A stretch of DNA of 64,000 bases from Batkoa obscura (Eukaryota > Entomophthoromycota > Entomophthoromycetes > Entomophthorales > Batkoaceae), in the NCBI GenBank assembly GCA_030770535.1, contig JASVEC010000001.1, forward strand, positions 558,001 to 622,000, written 5' to 3'. A program made the position numbers and the translations under genes. The notes beneath the pieces are model-generated. The model was not told where the DNA came from. It was given only the letters and a program-made list of their open reading frames with translations, and did not search any database. Positions 11,749-24,297 of this stretch are shown here, piece by piece (the first letter of the stretch is position 1; the number at the start of each line of letters is the position of its first letter).

Positions 11749-12802
11749 TAGCTTATAAATCTGCTATAAAAGAGACTAACAATAAATTAAAAAAAACAAA
11801 AGCACTTAAATGCAACCAGTTTTATAAAAATTTGGAATAATTTAAAGAATATGTGTACCTTATAAAGCAATATAAAGTATAAGACAAAAACTTTAAAATT
11901 ATAACATTACAGACAAACCAAACTTAATAATAAATTTTAAAACTAATAAATCCGATACATAGATATATTTTTGTCGATAATTTAATTATTTTTCAGGTCC
12001 TTAAATTTGGAGAGCAAAAAAGTGGCTAAGAGAAAAAGATATACCACATGGGTTGTAATCTATGAACTTCGGTATATTTTCAAAAAAACCATTTCCTTTA
12101 TTGTAACCTTATTCAAAAGGTGGTAAAATTTCTAAAAAAGAATTATAATATTCCCCTTTAATTCTCAAAGCTGTCATATTATTACCACATGGGATAGTTT
12201 ATTCTTATTGCTTAAATATTTTTTATCTAAATTTATTTGACAAATCATGTTTTATTTGTTCTAGCAGGTGATTCGAAAATAATTTTTTTAAGGGATACAT
12301 ATTTAACAAAAAATGCTCAGATATAATAAAATATTCCAATAATTAGATAAATTGGCCATACTATACTATAGCTAATGCTTTTTTGATTTTGTTGTTTATT
12401 TTTTTACATCTTATTCTCAACCAAACATATAATTTAAATGTATATTTTAATGTTCTAACTTTATAAATCTCATAGCTAAACCTCAGTCCTTGGAAATTTC
12501 TAAAAAATATATAGCACCTAAGTTAGTCTATGTACAAAGTTCATTTTTTTACAGTCTTACTATAAGGGTTTTATTAGCTAAGGATGAACAGGACAAAAAT
12601 ATACAATTCTTCCTAGTTTGGAATTGGCTATATAAATTATAAATATTTGGATTGGTGGAATCTATTTTTAACTTAAGGGTTTCTTAAATTTACCTATTCA
12701 CAGTATAAATGCAAAATCTAACGTTACTAAAATATGACTATTTCAAAAATTCAATAAAAATGTATGTTAATGAGCTTAAACTCAAATTTTATTAATTACT
12801 CT

Positions 12803-14045
12803 TTATAAAGTGCTTATAAAGCGTTGAAGTAAAACATCTTCATTTTCTGTCGCATTCTCCGGAACATCGCCAATTTCAATAGCATTACTATTATTTGTAG
12901 AGGCATCATTAACAAGTTCAAAAGTTCCGTCATTATCTAAATATATAATTAATAAATCTAGAGTCCTACAATCGACTTACTATTATTTTCTACTCTAATC
13001 TCTCTTCCACATGAATAATAAAACGACAGTCTTAAATAAGCTTTCCTAACAGCAGAATGAACGGTTGGATCAGAGCAAAAGGCAATAAAATTTAATGTCC
13101 CAACAAGAGGGAACGTAAGCATAGTCCAAGAGTCTAAAAATGTATTGGGAGTGTTACTAAAAGCATCATGAGTTTGAGACAAAATTCCTGCAGTGTTACC
13201 AATTATCATTACTAAAGGATACAGTAAACTAAATTCCAATTAGATTGTTATATATATATGTTATTTATTACATTCTATAGGCTAAAAGCTTAACACTTTT
13301 CAATGCTTTCATTGAGGTCTTTGTGCCTCGTAGATATTTATTTTCCACTAGAATAGACTCTTTTTTCAAGGACATTATTACAGCAATTACTACAACTATG
13401 AGGTATACAATTGCTAATAATCTCCAAAGTTGAGCACCAAAAAAATCAAACATCTTCATGTTTTGTTCGTTTCCTTCAACTATTGCAATATAGCAACCAC
13501 CATACCGACTCCATCCAAACATTCCTAAAGCTAAATTTATAATTTAGTAACTTTGTTGAAACCAAAGTCAAACTTACCAAGCGGAGGAATCGTGATTAAA
13601 AGGGAGAGGAGTACAGGAACTACCCAATATGCAATTTCAATATTCCTTGTAATTTGTTTGTTGTGGATGAAGACAAGCTGGAGATTTACAGCAATTGATA
13701 CGTTGATAAAAGCATAGAATAATGTAAATGCTATGACACTCCAACCGAAAAAAGTACAAAGAGGTCCTGCTTCCTTTGAATAAGGTATACGCCATAACGA
13801 TGCAGTGTGTAACCAGATATCATAAACTGCTAATGCAGTTTGTAATCTTAAAGACACTCGATCTACTAGCTTACGATCATATATAGCTAATAAAAAATTG
13901 AGTATAAATACTATAAAAAAAGCACTAGATACATACACATTCCGATCATAAATAAGATCACAACTAGTGCCAGGAGTGCAGAAATATAACCGACAATTGG
14001 GATATATTTACTGATTAAAAAGAATTGAAAAGGGCTAGGATCCAT
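12803..14045 (-). CDS. Seven-TM receptor family protein, copy 3 (recombinant gene)
   Basis: 352 residues. Exons on the complement: 13937-14045, 13578-13886, 13272-13530, 12981-13228, 12803-12936. Upstream region and exons 1-2 match copy 2. The 3' half (rest of exon 3, exons 4-5) matches copy 4. Exon 3 is one codon shorter than in copies 1, 2 and 5. The cytoplasmic tail is distinct from copy 2, with a basic CGREIRVEN stretch then an acidic end. Because it joins the copy-2 promoter and N-terminal half to the copy-4 C-terminal half, it is best read as the hybrid made by unequal crossing-over. Predicted function: membrane receptor with new promoter-tail pairing; ligand unknown. Confidence 0.8.
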
Positions 14046-14308
14046 CGTTTTAATTTTAATAACATGTTCTATTTTCTCTATTTATACATTTTTAAATCTG
14101 GGTTATTTGATTGATGTATAATTATATAATATGATATAAATGGAACATAATATAGCTTTTGATATTAAAGTTTATAATTTTGTTTTTGGGATCTTTGTTT
14201 AATTAAAACTCCCAACTATATTCTTGTGGAACTTTTACCATTTATATTGCTAAGGTTGCAAACAAATCGTTTTTTTACTTAATACCAAATATATCTTCTA
14301 GAATATAA

Positions 14309-14397
14309 ATGGGGATGTTTTTTACTTTCATTTATTTTATATTTTTAAGCTCTGCGAGTGGAAATTTTTTGATAGAATTTTAAACAAAAAAATATGC
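14309..14397 (-). repeat. Degenerate MITE copy (duplicate of 9307)
   Basis: Copied with the tandem unit. Confidence 0.6.
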
Positions 14398-14804
14398 TCA
14401 AAATAACACGAGCGGGTTAGAAAACCTAGTTGAAATTGTAATTATCCAATTTGATTTAGGTTCGGGTTTGCAAGGTTGGGGGCATTGATTTTAAAATTTG
14501 GCAAAAGTGGCTTTTTATTATACTAGGTAGGTTTTTATGAGGTAGTTTTTAAAGTATCTAAAGTACTTTAGTGAAAAACCTGGTAAGAGCAATGAATTGC
14601 AACTAGAAAAAACATTATTTGTAAAATAATACTTAATTTAAAGGAATTTTTTAAAAAATAAAATTGTTAACATAGTAGCAAATTACCTATTTTTTAAAGT
14701 CAAAAACCTTATTTTGAAATAATCTTATGTATGCAATGAAGTTTTTGGGCAAAAAATAATAACCACGTTATTAGCTGCGCCAGCTATTATTTTTGTTCAA
14801 AGCC

Positions 14805-15152
14805 TGTAAAATTCGATACTTAGTAGGTGGGGTTAAGCAGTTCTAGCTTAATCAACTAGCTTTAAGTTAAAAAGTCTTAGTTTATATAATTAAAATAAAC
14901 TTAAATTATAAAAAATAGTATATAATAAGTTATAGACTATGTAAAACAAGTAGAATAAAAAACACAATTATGAAGTTTATATAAAATATCATAAAAAAAT
15001 TTAATAGCTTTATTAAAAAAAATAATTTAAAAAAACAAGTTATAATAAAAAGTTTTTTTATACTCTGCATTAAATAATTATATATAAAAACCACAATAAC
15101 AGTTATAATATTTTATAAGCTATGATTTATTATTTGATAAAAAAAATTCTAT
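14805..15152 (+). mobile_element. Eroded LTR-like fossil (duplicate of 9803)
   Basis: Copied with the tandem unit; it is not an independent insertion. Confidence 0.45.
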
Positions 15153-15199
15153 AATTCTATAAAATTGCTTTTATAAAAATGTATAAAACAGCTTTGCTA

Positions 15200-15305
15200 T
15201 ATGGGGATGTATTTTTTTGTTTAGGAATTTTACTAACAATCTTTCTGCTCAAATAGCGCTTGAAAGATGTAAAAAGTGATGATACCAAAAAAACATCCCC
15301 GTATA
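15200..15305 (+). repeat. TA-flanked MITE copy (duplicate of 10198)
   Basis: Copied with the tandem unit. Confidence 0.85.
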
Positions 15306-15421
15306 AAAACTTATTTAGTATTTACTTTTTATAAAATTTGTATTAATTTTTTACTTCCTGAAAATAACTTTTAATTATTAAAACTAAAAAACTTCTAATA
15401 ACTGTTAATATATATATATAA

Positions 15422-15517
15422 ACGTGCATTTTTGTGTTTAAAAATTTTATTAAGAATTTTTGCTTAAATAGCACTTAAAAGATAAAAAAAAAGATAAAGC
15501 CAAACAAACATCGCTAT
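15422..15517 (+). repeat. Degenerate MITE copy (duplicate of 10420)
   Basis: Copied with the tandem unit. Confidence 0.6.
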
Positions 15518-15619
15518 GTTTTTTATTTTTTATTTTTTTAAAGCTTTTTTCAGCTTTTTTTTACTATTTGTTATATTAAAAATAACTTTTAATTATAATA
15601 CTCAACAGTCAAATTATTA

Positions 15620-15657
15620 GTTTAATTTTAATTTTAATTTTAATTTTAATTTTTAAA
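15620..15657. repeat. TTTTAA microsatellite (duplicate)
   Basis: Same unit count as at 10618, which argues that the duplication is recent or is an assembly effect. Confidence 0.8.
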
Positions 15658-15710
15658 ATAAATTTATAAAAATAAATAGAAAATAACTATAATTAAACCA
15701 AATATAAAAA

Positions 15711-16176
15711 ATGTGAAAGTTGGTACTCAGTGGTAGGAGTTAAAAGCAGTTCTTGGTTGATTAACTTGCCTTGAGTCGAACGGTCTTAGTTTATGTAACT
15801 AAGATACACTTAAATTAGTATGAATAGTACGCAATAAGCTACGAACTATGTAAAACAAATAGAATAGAGGATACTACTGTAAAATCTACGCAAGACGTTG
15901 TCAAAAAGACTTAATGGCTTTATTGATAGTATGATATCAGGGAGTAATTCAATTAAAAAGCTTCAAGTTATCATGTTGAAGAATCTCTTTTATACTCCAA
16001 CAAGTATGGATATCAAAATGAGAGGATATTATTCTTTGCAATATAAAGTTAGAAATTCTTGCAGCAAATCAAAATAAGTGGCTCTGAATTGACTGTACTT
16101 GAACTTGAAACACAGCAACTTAAGTGATTGTTGTTATAATCAATCCGAGAGCTAATAAAGCAATATTTCACAATAA
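15711..16176 (+). mobile_element. Solo-LTR-like fossil (duplicate of 10709)
   Basis: Copied with the tandem unit. Confidence 0.5.
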
Positions 16177-16189
16177 TTAATATTTAGCA

Positions 16190-16295
16190 TCTGGGGATGT
16201 ATGTTTGTGTTTAAGAATTTTACTAACAACCTTTCCACTCAAATAGCGCTTGAAAGATAAAAAAAAGTGATGAAGCCAGAAAAAAACATCCTTAT
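16190..16295 (+). repeat. TA-flanked MITE copy (duplicate of 11188)
   Basis: Copied with the tandem unit. Confidence 0.75.
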
Positions 16296-16645
16296 CTGTT
16301 AAAATAAAAAATTATTAAAAAACAATTTTATATAAATAAAATAAGCTATTTAAAGTCTAGTTTTATTTATAAAAAATTAAGAAAATAAAGAAAAAGTTTT
16401 ACAAATCTGGCAATATAATAATTTATTTAGAATAAAAATAGAAGTAAAGCAGTCGAGGTTTGCTATAAATCTTATATATGGATTTTTTTATTTAAAAACG
16501 TAAATAAAAGTATCATATTCTAAACTATTTAAAAAACAAATAAAATCTTAAAGTAAAAAAAGATTTTTCTATAATAAGTTGCATTTTAAGTTCTGTTTTT
16601 ACTTTTAATTTCTTTTATAACAAATTTATAAATCAAGACATTGTG

Positions 16646-16750
16646 TATGGGGGTGTTTTTTTTGGCTTCATTACTTTTTCCATTTTTTAAGTGCTATTTC
16701 AGCGGAAAGATTGTTAGTAAAATTCTTAAACAAAAAAATACATCCCCATA
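16646..16750 (-). repeat. TA-flanked MITE copy (duplicate of 11644)
   Basis: Copied with the tandem unit. Confidence 0.85.
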
Positions 16751-17804
16751 TAGCTTATAAATCTGCTATAAAAGAGACTAACAATAAATTAAAAAAAACA
16801 AAAGCACTTAAATGCAACCAGTTTTATAAAAATTTGGAATAATTTAAAGAATATGTGTACCTTATAAAGCAATATAAAGTATAAGACAAAAACTTTAAAA
16901 TTATAACATTACAGACAAACCAAACTTAATAATAAATTTTAAAACTAATAAATCCGATACATAGATATATTTTTGTCGATAATTTAATTATTTTTCAGGT
17001 CCTTAAATTTGGAGAGCAAAAAAGTGGCTAAGAGAAAAAGATATACCACATGGGTTGTAATCTATGAACTTCGGTATATTTTCAAAAAAACCATTTCCTT
17101 TATTGTAACCTTATTCAAAAGGTGGTAAAATTTCTAAAAAAGAATTATAATATTCCCCTTTAATTCTCAAAGCTGTCATATTATTACCACATGGGATAGT
17201 TTATTCTTATTGCTTAAATATTTTTTATCTAAATTTATTTGACAAATCATGTTTTATTTGTTCTAGCAGGTGATTCGAAAATAATTTTTTTAAGGGATAC
17301 ATATTTAACAAAAAATGCTCAGATATAATAAAATATTCCAATAATTAGATAAATTGGCCATACTATACTATAGCTAATGCTTTTTTGATTTTGTTGTTTA
17401 TTTTTTTACATCTTATTCTCAACCAAACATATAATTTAAATGTATATTTTAATGTTCTAACTTTATAAATCTCATAGCTAAACCTCAGTCCTTGGAAATT
17501 TCTAAAAAATATATAGCACCTAAGTTAGTCTATGTACAAAGTTCATTTTTTTACAGTCTTACTATAAGGGTTTTATTAGCTAAGGATGAACAGGACAAAA
17601 ATATACAATTCTTCCTAGTTTGGAATTGGCTATATAAATTATAAATATTTGGATTGGTGGAATCTATTTTTAACTTAAGGGTTTCTTAAATTTACCTATT
17701 CACAGTATAAATGCAAAATCTAACGTTACTAAAATATGACTATTTCAAAAATTCAATAAAAATGTATGTTAATGAGCTTAAACTCAAATTTTATTAATTA
17801 CTCT

Positions 17805-19047
17805 TTATAAAGTGCTTATAAAGCGTTGAAGTAAAACATCTTCATTTTCTGTCGCATTCTCCGGAACATCGCCAATTTCAATAGCATTACTATTATTTGT
17901 AGAGGCATCATTAACAAGTTCAAAAGTTCCGTCATTATCTAAATATATAATTAATAAATCTAGAGTCCTACAATCGACTTACTATTATTTTCTACTCTAA
18001 TCTCTCTTCCACATGAATAATAAAACGACAGTCTTAAATAAGCTTTCCTAACAGCAGAATGAACGGTTGGATCAGAGCAAAAGGCAATAAAATTTAATGT
18101 CCCAACAAGAGGGAACGTAAGCATAGTCCAAGAGTCTAAAAATGTATTGGGAGTGTTACTAAAAGCATCATGAGTTTGAGACAAAATTCCTGCAGTGTTA
18201 CCAATTATCATTACTAAAGGATACAGTAAACTAAATTCCAATTAGATTGTTATATATATATGTTATTTATTACATTCTATAGGCTAAAAGCTTAACACTT
18301 TTCAATGCTTTCATTGAGGTCTTTGTGCCTCGTAGATATTTATTTTCCACTAGAATAGACTCTTTTTTCAAGGACATTATTACAGCAATTACTACAACTA
18401 TGAGGTATACAATTGCTAATAATCTCCAAAGTTGAGCACCAAAAAAATCAAACATCTTCATGTTTTGTTCGTTTCCTTCAACTATTGCAATATAGCAACC
18501 ACCATACCGACTCCATCCAAACATTCCTAAAGCTAAATTTATAATTTAGTAACTTTGTTGAAACCAAAGTCAAACTTACCAAGCGGAGGAATCGTGATTA
18601 AAAGGGAGAGGAGTACAGGAACTACCCAATATGCAATTTCAATATTCCTTGTAATTTGTTTGTTGTGGATGAAGACAAGCTGGAGATTTACAGCAATTGA
18701 TACGTTGATAAAAGCATAGAATAATGTAAATGCTATGACACTCCAACCGAAAAAAGTACAAAGAGGTCCTGCTTCCTTTGAATAAGGTATACGCCATAAC
18801 GATGCAGTGTGTAACCAGATATCATAAACTGCTAATGCAGTTTGTAATCTTAAAGACACTCGATCTACTAGCTTACGATCATATATAGCTGATAAAAAAT
18901 TGAGTATAAATACTATAAAAAAAGCACTAGATACATACACATTCCGATCATAAATAAGATCACAACTAGTGCCAGGAGTGCAGAAATATAACCGACAATT
19001 GGGATATATTTACTGATTAAAAAGAATTGAAAAGGGCTAAGATCCAT
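17805..19047 (-). CDS. Seven-TM receptor family protein, copy 4 (five exons)
   Basis: 352 residues. Exons on the complement: 18939-19047, 18580-18888, 18274-18532, 17983-18230, 17805-17938. Nearly identical to copy 3. In exon 2 the Leu codon before AIYDRKL is a Ser codon (TCA for TTA), but that base pair lies in the last bases of the intron 1 region, so it may not be translated. Upstream of 19054 its promoter differs from copies 2 and 3 and carries the family TATA 15-mer. This is probably the original right-hand gene, whose 3' half was copied into copy 3. It is divergently oriented from copy 5, with a MITE in the 1.3 kb between them. Confidence 0.8.
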
Positions 19048-19054
19048 CGTTTTA
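18394..19054. repeat. Tandem duplication, partial third unit (661 bp)
   Basis: Matches 8390-9050 and 13392-14052 with about two substitutions seen, then diverges just past the start codon. This 661-bp block is the homology over which unequal exchange could occur. Confidence 0.85.
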
Positions 19055-19168
19055 TCTTGATTTTATATCTTAATATTTCAATATCTGGTACGAGTATTTA
19101 TAAATAAATATTAATTAATTATACAGAAATATTGGGATTTGGGTGACAGTGAATTTAATTTTTTTAAG

Positions 19169-19183
19169 AGTATTTATACTTTT
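19169..19183 (-). promoter_or_regulatory. TATA element of receptor copy 4
   Basis: Minus strand AAAAGTATAAATACT, 122 nt upstream of the ATG at 19047. Confidence 0.6.
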
Positions 19184-19814
19184 GGCTTGTCTAAACTTAA
19201 TCAAATTTATTAGAGAGTTTTGTTTATTTTTAATTTTTTGAAAAGTTGTTCTCAATAAATTTATCTTAAACTTTAAACGCTACATGCGAACTACAACCTT
19301 TAGGTTATTAAGAAATAGGAGCAACAAATGATAAATTACACTTAGAAGTACTAATTAGTTCATCCTAAATGAATATCAAGTTGAAAGGCTTTATAATTAC
19401 GGCTCAATATATTTCTATCCATATTTAATCCACCGAGAATAGCCCATAAATATGCAACCAATATACTAATATGGTTGTGACATGAAATATGTTAAAAACT
19501 AGGATATTATATAGCGTAATGTTACTGGCTTGAATTCCATTTCAAGGTCAGTCAACGATATTAATATTATAGCCTATTTTTGGTAACGCCTTATTAAATG
19601 ATTTAATATTACATTATTTTTCATATTGATTAAATATTAGTATTAATGATACCACATAGTTATAAATTCCGTTGATTAACATACCTGGATCTATATTATC
19701 AAGAATAGAAGTTCATATTTTATTCTGTAGCATTATTTAAAATGCAACTATTAAAATTAATTTTTGTAAAAAGTAGCTCAAACCAAAAAAAACTGATTTT
19801 ATTTTTTAGATATA

Positions 19815-19919
19815 TATGGGGATGTTTTTTTTGGTTTCATTACTTTTTTTATTTTTTAAGCGCTATTTGAGTGGAAAGATTGTTAGTAAAATTCTTAAAC
19901 AAAAAAATACATCCCCATA
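19815..19919 (-). repeat. TA-flanked MITE copy
   Basis: TATGGGGATG to CATCCCCATA, one of the best-preserved copies. Confidence 0.9.
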
Positions 19920-20238
19920 TAGGTTTTTAAATTTATTTTTTATTTTTTTTAAACTTTTTTTATATATATTTATTAAAAAACTTCAGTAAGTTGTTTGTAA
20001 AAAAGTAGCTTTTGTTTTAGATATAATTAGATATTAACAAATGATTAAAAAATAAATATAAACTCACATTTATTTATTAATGTATTATACAAAATTTAAA
20101 CATTTTTGGACAAACTATGATAAATTTACTTCAGAAAATAAAATCTTAGGAAATAAACTAGTTTTTAAACCATTACAAGTAAAATATAATTATAAATAGA
20201 AGATGCTTCTAATGATGTTACCAATTTAGCATGACATC

Positions 20239-20253
20239 AAAAGTATAAATACT
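20239..20253 (+). promoter_or_regulatory. TATA element of receptor copy 5
   Basis: AAAAGTATAAATACT ending 88 nt before the ATG at 20342. Confidence 0.6.
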
Positions 20254-20341
20254 TGAGTGGTTACTTACTTTAGTGGGCTTTTTCATTTAGATGGTTTGAT
20301 AGCTCTATAGATCTTAAGAGAATAACACAACATCAAAGAAA

Positions 20342-21561
20342 ATGGCGTTTAATGACTTTTTAAGAGAGAAATATGTTCCAAATATATCTTATGCTTCCGC
20401 ATTTCTGGCATTACTTATAATTTTGTTTATGATTGGAATGTGTATGTTCTTTGTCACGTTGTTTTTTATATTAATATTGAATTTTTTTTAGCTATTTATG
20501 ATCGTAAATTAGTGGATCGAGTATCTTTAAGATTACAAACCGCATTAGCAGTTTATGACCTTTGGCTGCACTCTGGGCCTTTATGGCGAACTTCACTAAC
20601 AAAAAGCGCAGGCCCAGTATGTACATTTCTTGCGTGGTCTTTTTTAGCTTTTCGGCTGTTTTATTTGTTTATAAACGTTTCAATTGGAATTAACCTTCAG
20701 TTAGTATTTATTCATAATATGGTAGTTACTAAGAAGATTGAAGCGGCATATTGGATAGTTCCTATATTTGTTATTATTGTAATTACGATTCCACCACTTG
20801 GTAGTTTTTGTGTTATTATATCAATATCATTAATTTCCAAGATCAGCTTTAGGTATATTGGGTTGGAGTAAATACAATGGTTGTTACATTTCTGAAGCTT
20901 ATATAGACAACTTCCAAGGCATAATATTTGATATATTAGCAAATCAAATGTGGAGAGTATTTACTCTTATATACCTCATAGTTACTATTGTAATTGTATT
21001 CATAAAACTAAACCGAAAAGCTGTTCTAGTTGGTTCTCAAAAATTAAAATCAAGTTCAGAGTCTACACTTAAAACCATTAAAACCATAAAAATATTAGGA
21101 TATAGAATGTATTTTTATATTTATTATATTTCAAATCACCAATCTTTTAGATTATTGTATCCTATAGCTATGCTAATTACCAATTTTGCAGGGATTGTAT
21201 CTCAGTTTTATTACGATTTTAGTAGTGAGCCAAGTGTTTTTTTGGATAATTGGACTTCTATCACTTACCCACTAATGGGGGCCTTAAATTTTATTGCTTT
21301 TTGTTGCGATCCTACAGTTCATGATGCAATCAAGGTCGTTCTTTATAAAATCAAGGTTAAGAAAAATTGTAAGAAAAAAGATAATGGTATACCTATTTAT
21401 TTATTCATCTATTTATTTAAGCTTGTATATTTTTAGACAATCAACCAGGTATGGAATTAGATGCAATTAATTCAGCTTTAGAAGAAAGTGTAAATGCCAG
21501 AAATCCCAATGATGGTAATGTTGATGATGAGACGTTTAATAATCCAATGGAATCCTTATAA
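20342..21561 (+). CDS. Seven-TM receptor family protein, copy 5 (five exons)
   Basis: 343 residues. Exons 20342-20441, 20492-20800, 20847-21108, 21151-21386, 21437-21561; apart from a first exon three codons shorter, lengths equal those of copy 1. Start MAFNDFLREKY. Exon 2 has YDRKLVDRVSLRL, PVCTFLAW and NVSIGINLQLVFIHN. Exon 3 has WSKYNGCY and QMWRVF. Exon 4 has LLYPIAMLI and NFIAFCCDPTVHDA, then a basic Lys-rich tail. Intron 3 is a multiple of three without a stop, so an unspliced reading runs through it. Most similar to copy 1 (shared VGSRKLKTNSEST-like loop and KVVLYKIKV tail). It is the only plus-strand member, so an inversion accompanied its duplication. Confidence 0.8.
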
Positions 21562-23335
21562 CTGTATTTTATATATATTAAAGATGACTTAATTGAATTT
21601 TGTGTTTTACAACAGCAAATAAAATAAAAGCATATTTAAAGTTTATAGAACTAATACAAGGACTATGAATGATGGTTTTAGAAATTACAAAATTATTGAG
21701 ACTTTTTTAACTTCTTGTCATATCTAAATTATGTTTTATATCATGTAAAAAATTTACACAAATTAAATATGAAAATCATATATCAATAATACTAAACTAC
21801 TTGAAATTAGTGTTTACATTTTAAATAAATACTGCTATCTCACATTGTTTGAGTTAAATATGATAGATATAAACGTATTATTTAAGTTATTATAAAAATA
21901 GTAATAAAGCAATAGGTATAGATAGCGAAATATTGAAATGGAACAATTAAATCATATTTTTTGAAATATAATATTATTTAATTGATTCAAGATGATAGTG
22001 ATCTAGGTAAAGGTATGGCGAATCTTAATATATATGTAAAAGAGCTGTTTTTATGAGACGATATTAAACCTTCTTTTGAAGTACTTGTTCTTTAAAGTTA
22101 AAAAAAAGTACTGAATATTTATTCTTTAAAGCTAGGTAAAAGGTTCGAGTATTTAATGAGTTTCAAAATACTAATTTCTATATTTTTGGAATCCTAATAC
22201 TCTTTTAAATTATTTTCAATAATTCATAAACATAATTTACACTTTAAACATTAGAATCTAAAGGATGAAATTGGTAAATTTTCTATTAACATGTTCCTGA
22301 TACCATCCAAAGTATATCAACAAGCTAACATATCAGGTGCTCATGTACATCAACTCTCAGTCTTTTGAAATTATATAACCGCACAGTCGCATTTCAATGT
22401 TGCTCAAATTAAGTAATTTGTATTACCAAAATTATTATTATAGTTATCCGAAGAATTCTAATTTTGGATCCTCAATGTTTTTGTTTAAATTTCGCTATTA
22501 AACATTTTAAATTATAATTAGGGAATTAAACTTGTTTTTAAATAGGAACATTTAAGTAACTTTTCTAAATCTGATTTTCCATGTTTCAAAAACGAATTTA
22601 TACAAATATATTAAATATTAAATTAAACTCGTTTTATTCTTAAGTCACATATTTTTATGAGTTAGTAGCATTTATAGAAATTTAAAGAATTTTTCGAATT
22701 GCGGATGGATCTTTATATAAATAATATAAACACAATTTTATCACCACACATTATAAAAAATGTTATATTCTCAATACGAAATTCCATCCACTTTTTGATG
22801 TTAATTTTAATACAGTCATCCATGTATGTTAGCTTTAAACATTATTGTAGAAATGTAGAATTATTAAAATGAATTACAGTAGGTTCAAATTTCTGATGTT
22901 CCATTTGATTTTAAGTAATTTTAATAGTTGAAATCGGCTAAAATTTAGAATAAAAATTTCTATTTTACCATTTATAAAATCACAATCAATAAACTATTAC
23001 ACCTTTTTTCAAAAGCTATTGGCAATTTTCAAAAGGTTTTGGCAAACTCTATCTTGTTTAGCAAGTTGTGAAAAAAAAAAAAGCAATTTTATTAAAAAGA
23101 ATTAACACTTTTTTTAAACATTTTTAAAAGCATATCTAACTATAAAATTAATAAGCAGTAAAAAGTTAAAATAAATAAAAACTTGATTTTTTTTAAATTT
23201 AATTATCATTTTAATTTGCATTGCTGAAATAGCATTTTTAAAAAAATATTAAGTTAACTTTTTTATTTTAACTGAGCATACTTTAAATAGTTTAACTAAA
23301 AAATAAAATATTTAAAAAATCAATTTTATAGTAAA

Positions 23336-23444
23336 ATTTGAGGATGTTTTCTTTAGTTTCATTACTTTTTCCATGTTTTAATTTAAGCGCTATTTGAGCG
23401 GAAAAATTGTTAGTAAAATTCTTACACAAAAATACATCCCCATT
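23336..23444 (-). repeat. MITE copy
   Basis: TGAGGATG to CATCCCCATT, slightly longer through a small internal insertion. Confidence 0.75.
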
Positions 23445-23689
23445 TAGTATTTAAAACTTAGTTGCTTTATACTAGTTATAAAAAGCTGGAGATTAAAAAA
23501 AAAAGTTTATAATAACTTACTAAAAAAGCGTATAAAATATATAAAATATTATTTAATAAAATATAAAGCTATAACAACAATAATAATAAAATAAATAAAT
23601 AAAATAAATATTTATATCAAAATATTATTTAATTTAGGTAAAAGAAATAAAAACTATTTTATATTGAAAAACCAAAAATACAAATAAAG

Positions 23690-24030
23690 TTTAAAGTTTA
23701 GTTGTATGATAAAATATCGTATTTTCTAAATAAAAATAATTATTGTTTATAGCATTATAGTTTTAAATAACTGATAATTAACAGGTTTTAGTTTATATAA
23801 CTAAAATAAACTATAATAAACTATAATTCATAAGTATAAAGTGTTTATTAACATGTTATATAAAATATACAAACATAAAATACTTATCAATAAACTATAT
23901 AAAGCAATAAAAATAAAAATAATAAAAAAACAAATTAAATAAAAAGTATAAGTTTTAATAAAAGTAAAATATAATAATTATTTAAATAGCTAAAATATAA
24001 ATTATAAAATTAACTTTTATACTTTGCATT
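23690..24030 (+). mobile_element. Heavily eroded repeat related to the LTR-like family
   Basis: Shares TTTTAGTTTATATAACTAAA and following blocks with 9803-10150, and also resembles about 48330-48500. Very AT-rich and old; limits are approximate. Confidence 0.3.
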
Positions 24031-24297
24031 ATTTTATCAATTTGTTAAAAATTTGAATTGATTAAAATTTTTTTTATTTAAATTAATTTTTTTAGTTTTA
24101 AAATATTTTATATTATTTTATTTTTATTATAAAAAGAAATTAACTATATTAATTTTAACTTTTTATTTTTTAATTATAAATAATTTATAAAGATTATTTC
24201 ACTTTTGTATTAATTAATATTTATAAATAACATTAAACTATAAAATATTAAACTAATTTAGACATAAAAATAAAAAAATAAAATTTTATTATACATC

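Larger units (their letters stand above)
9051..12802. other. Intergenic part of the duplicated unit
   Basis: About 3.75 kb with no intact gene: five MITE-related copies and two LTR-like copies. The minus strand at about 12000-12190 reads protein-like patches (NPCGISFSLSHFFALQI preceded by IPCGNNMTALRIKGEYYNSF) separated by a stop. This may be a decayed gene, but it matches nothing I know. Confidence 0.5.
8390..13391. repeat. 5002-bp tandem duplication, unit A
   Basis: Sequence from 8390 recurs at +5002 (13392) and, for its first 661 bp, at +10004 (18394). I saw no mismatch between units A and B wherever I compared them, including MITEs, LTR-like fossils and coding exons. The left edge is sharp: bases before 8390 and 13392 diverge at once. 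Confidence 0.9.
14046..17804. other. Intergenic part of duplicated unit B
   Basis: Same content as 9051-12802, shifted by 5002 bp; no intact gene seen. Confidence 0.5.
13392..18393. repeat. 5002-bp tandem duplication, unit B
   Basis: Second unit, starting at the same point within receptor exon 3 as unit A. It contains receptor copy 3's 5' half and upstream region, and copy 4's 3' half. Confidence 0.9.
19055..20238. other. Divergent intergenic region between receptor copies 4 and 5
   Basis: Holds the promoters of both genes and one MITE; no coding signal seen. Confidence 0.5.

Noticed and set aside
12000-12190. Protein-like minus-strand patches in the duplicated unit
   Set aside because: Interesting composition but a stop splits them and no family or splice model fits; left as a note in the region entry.
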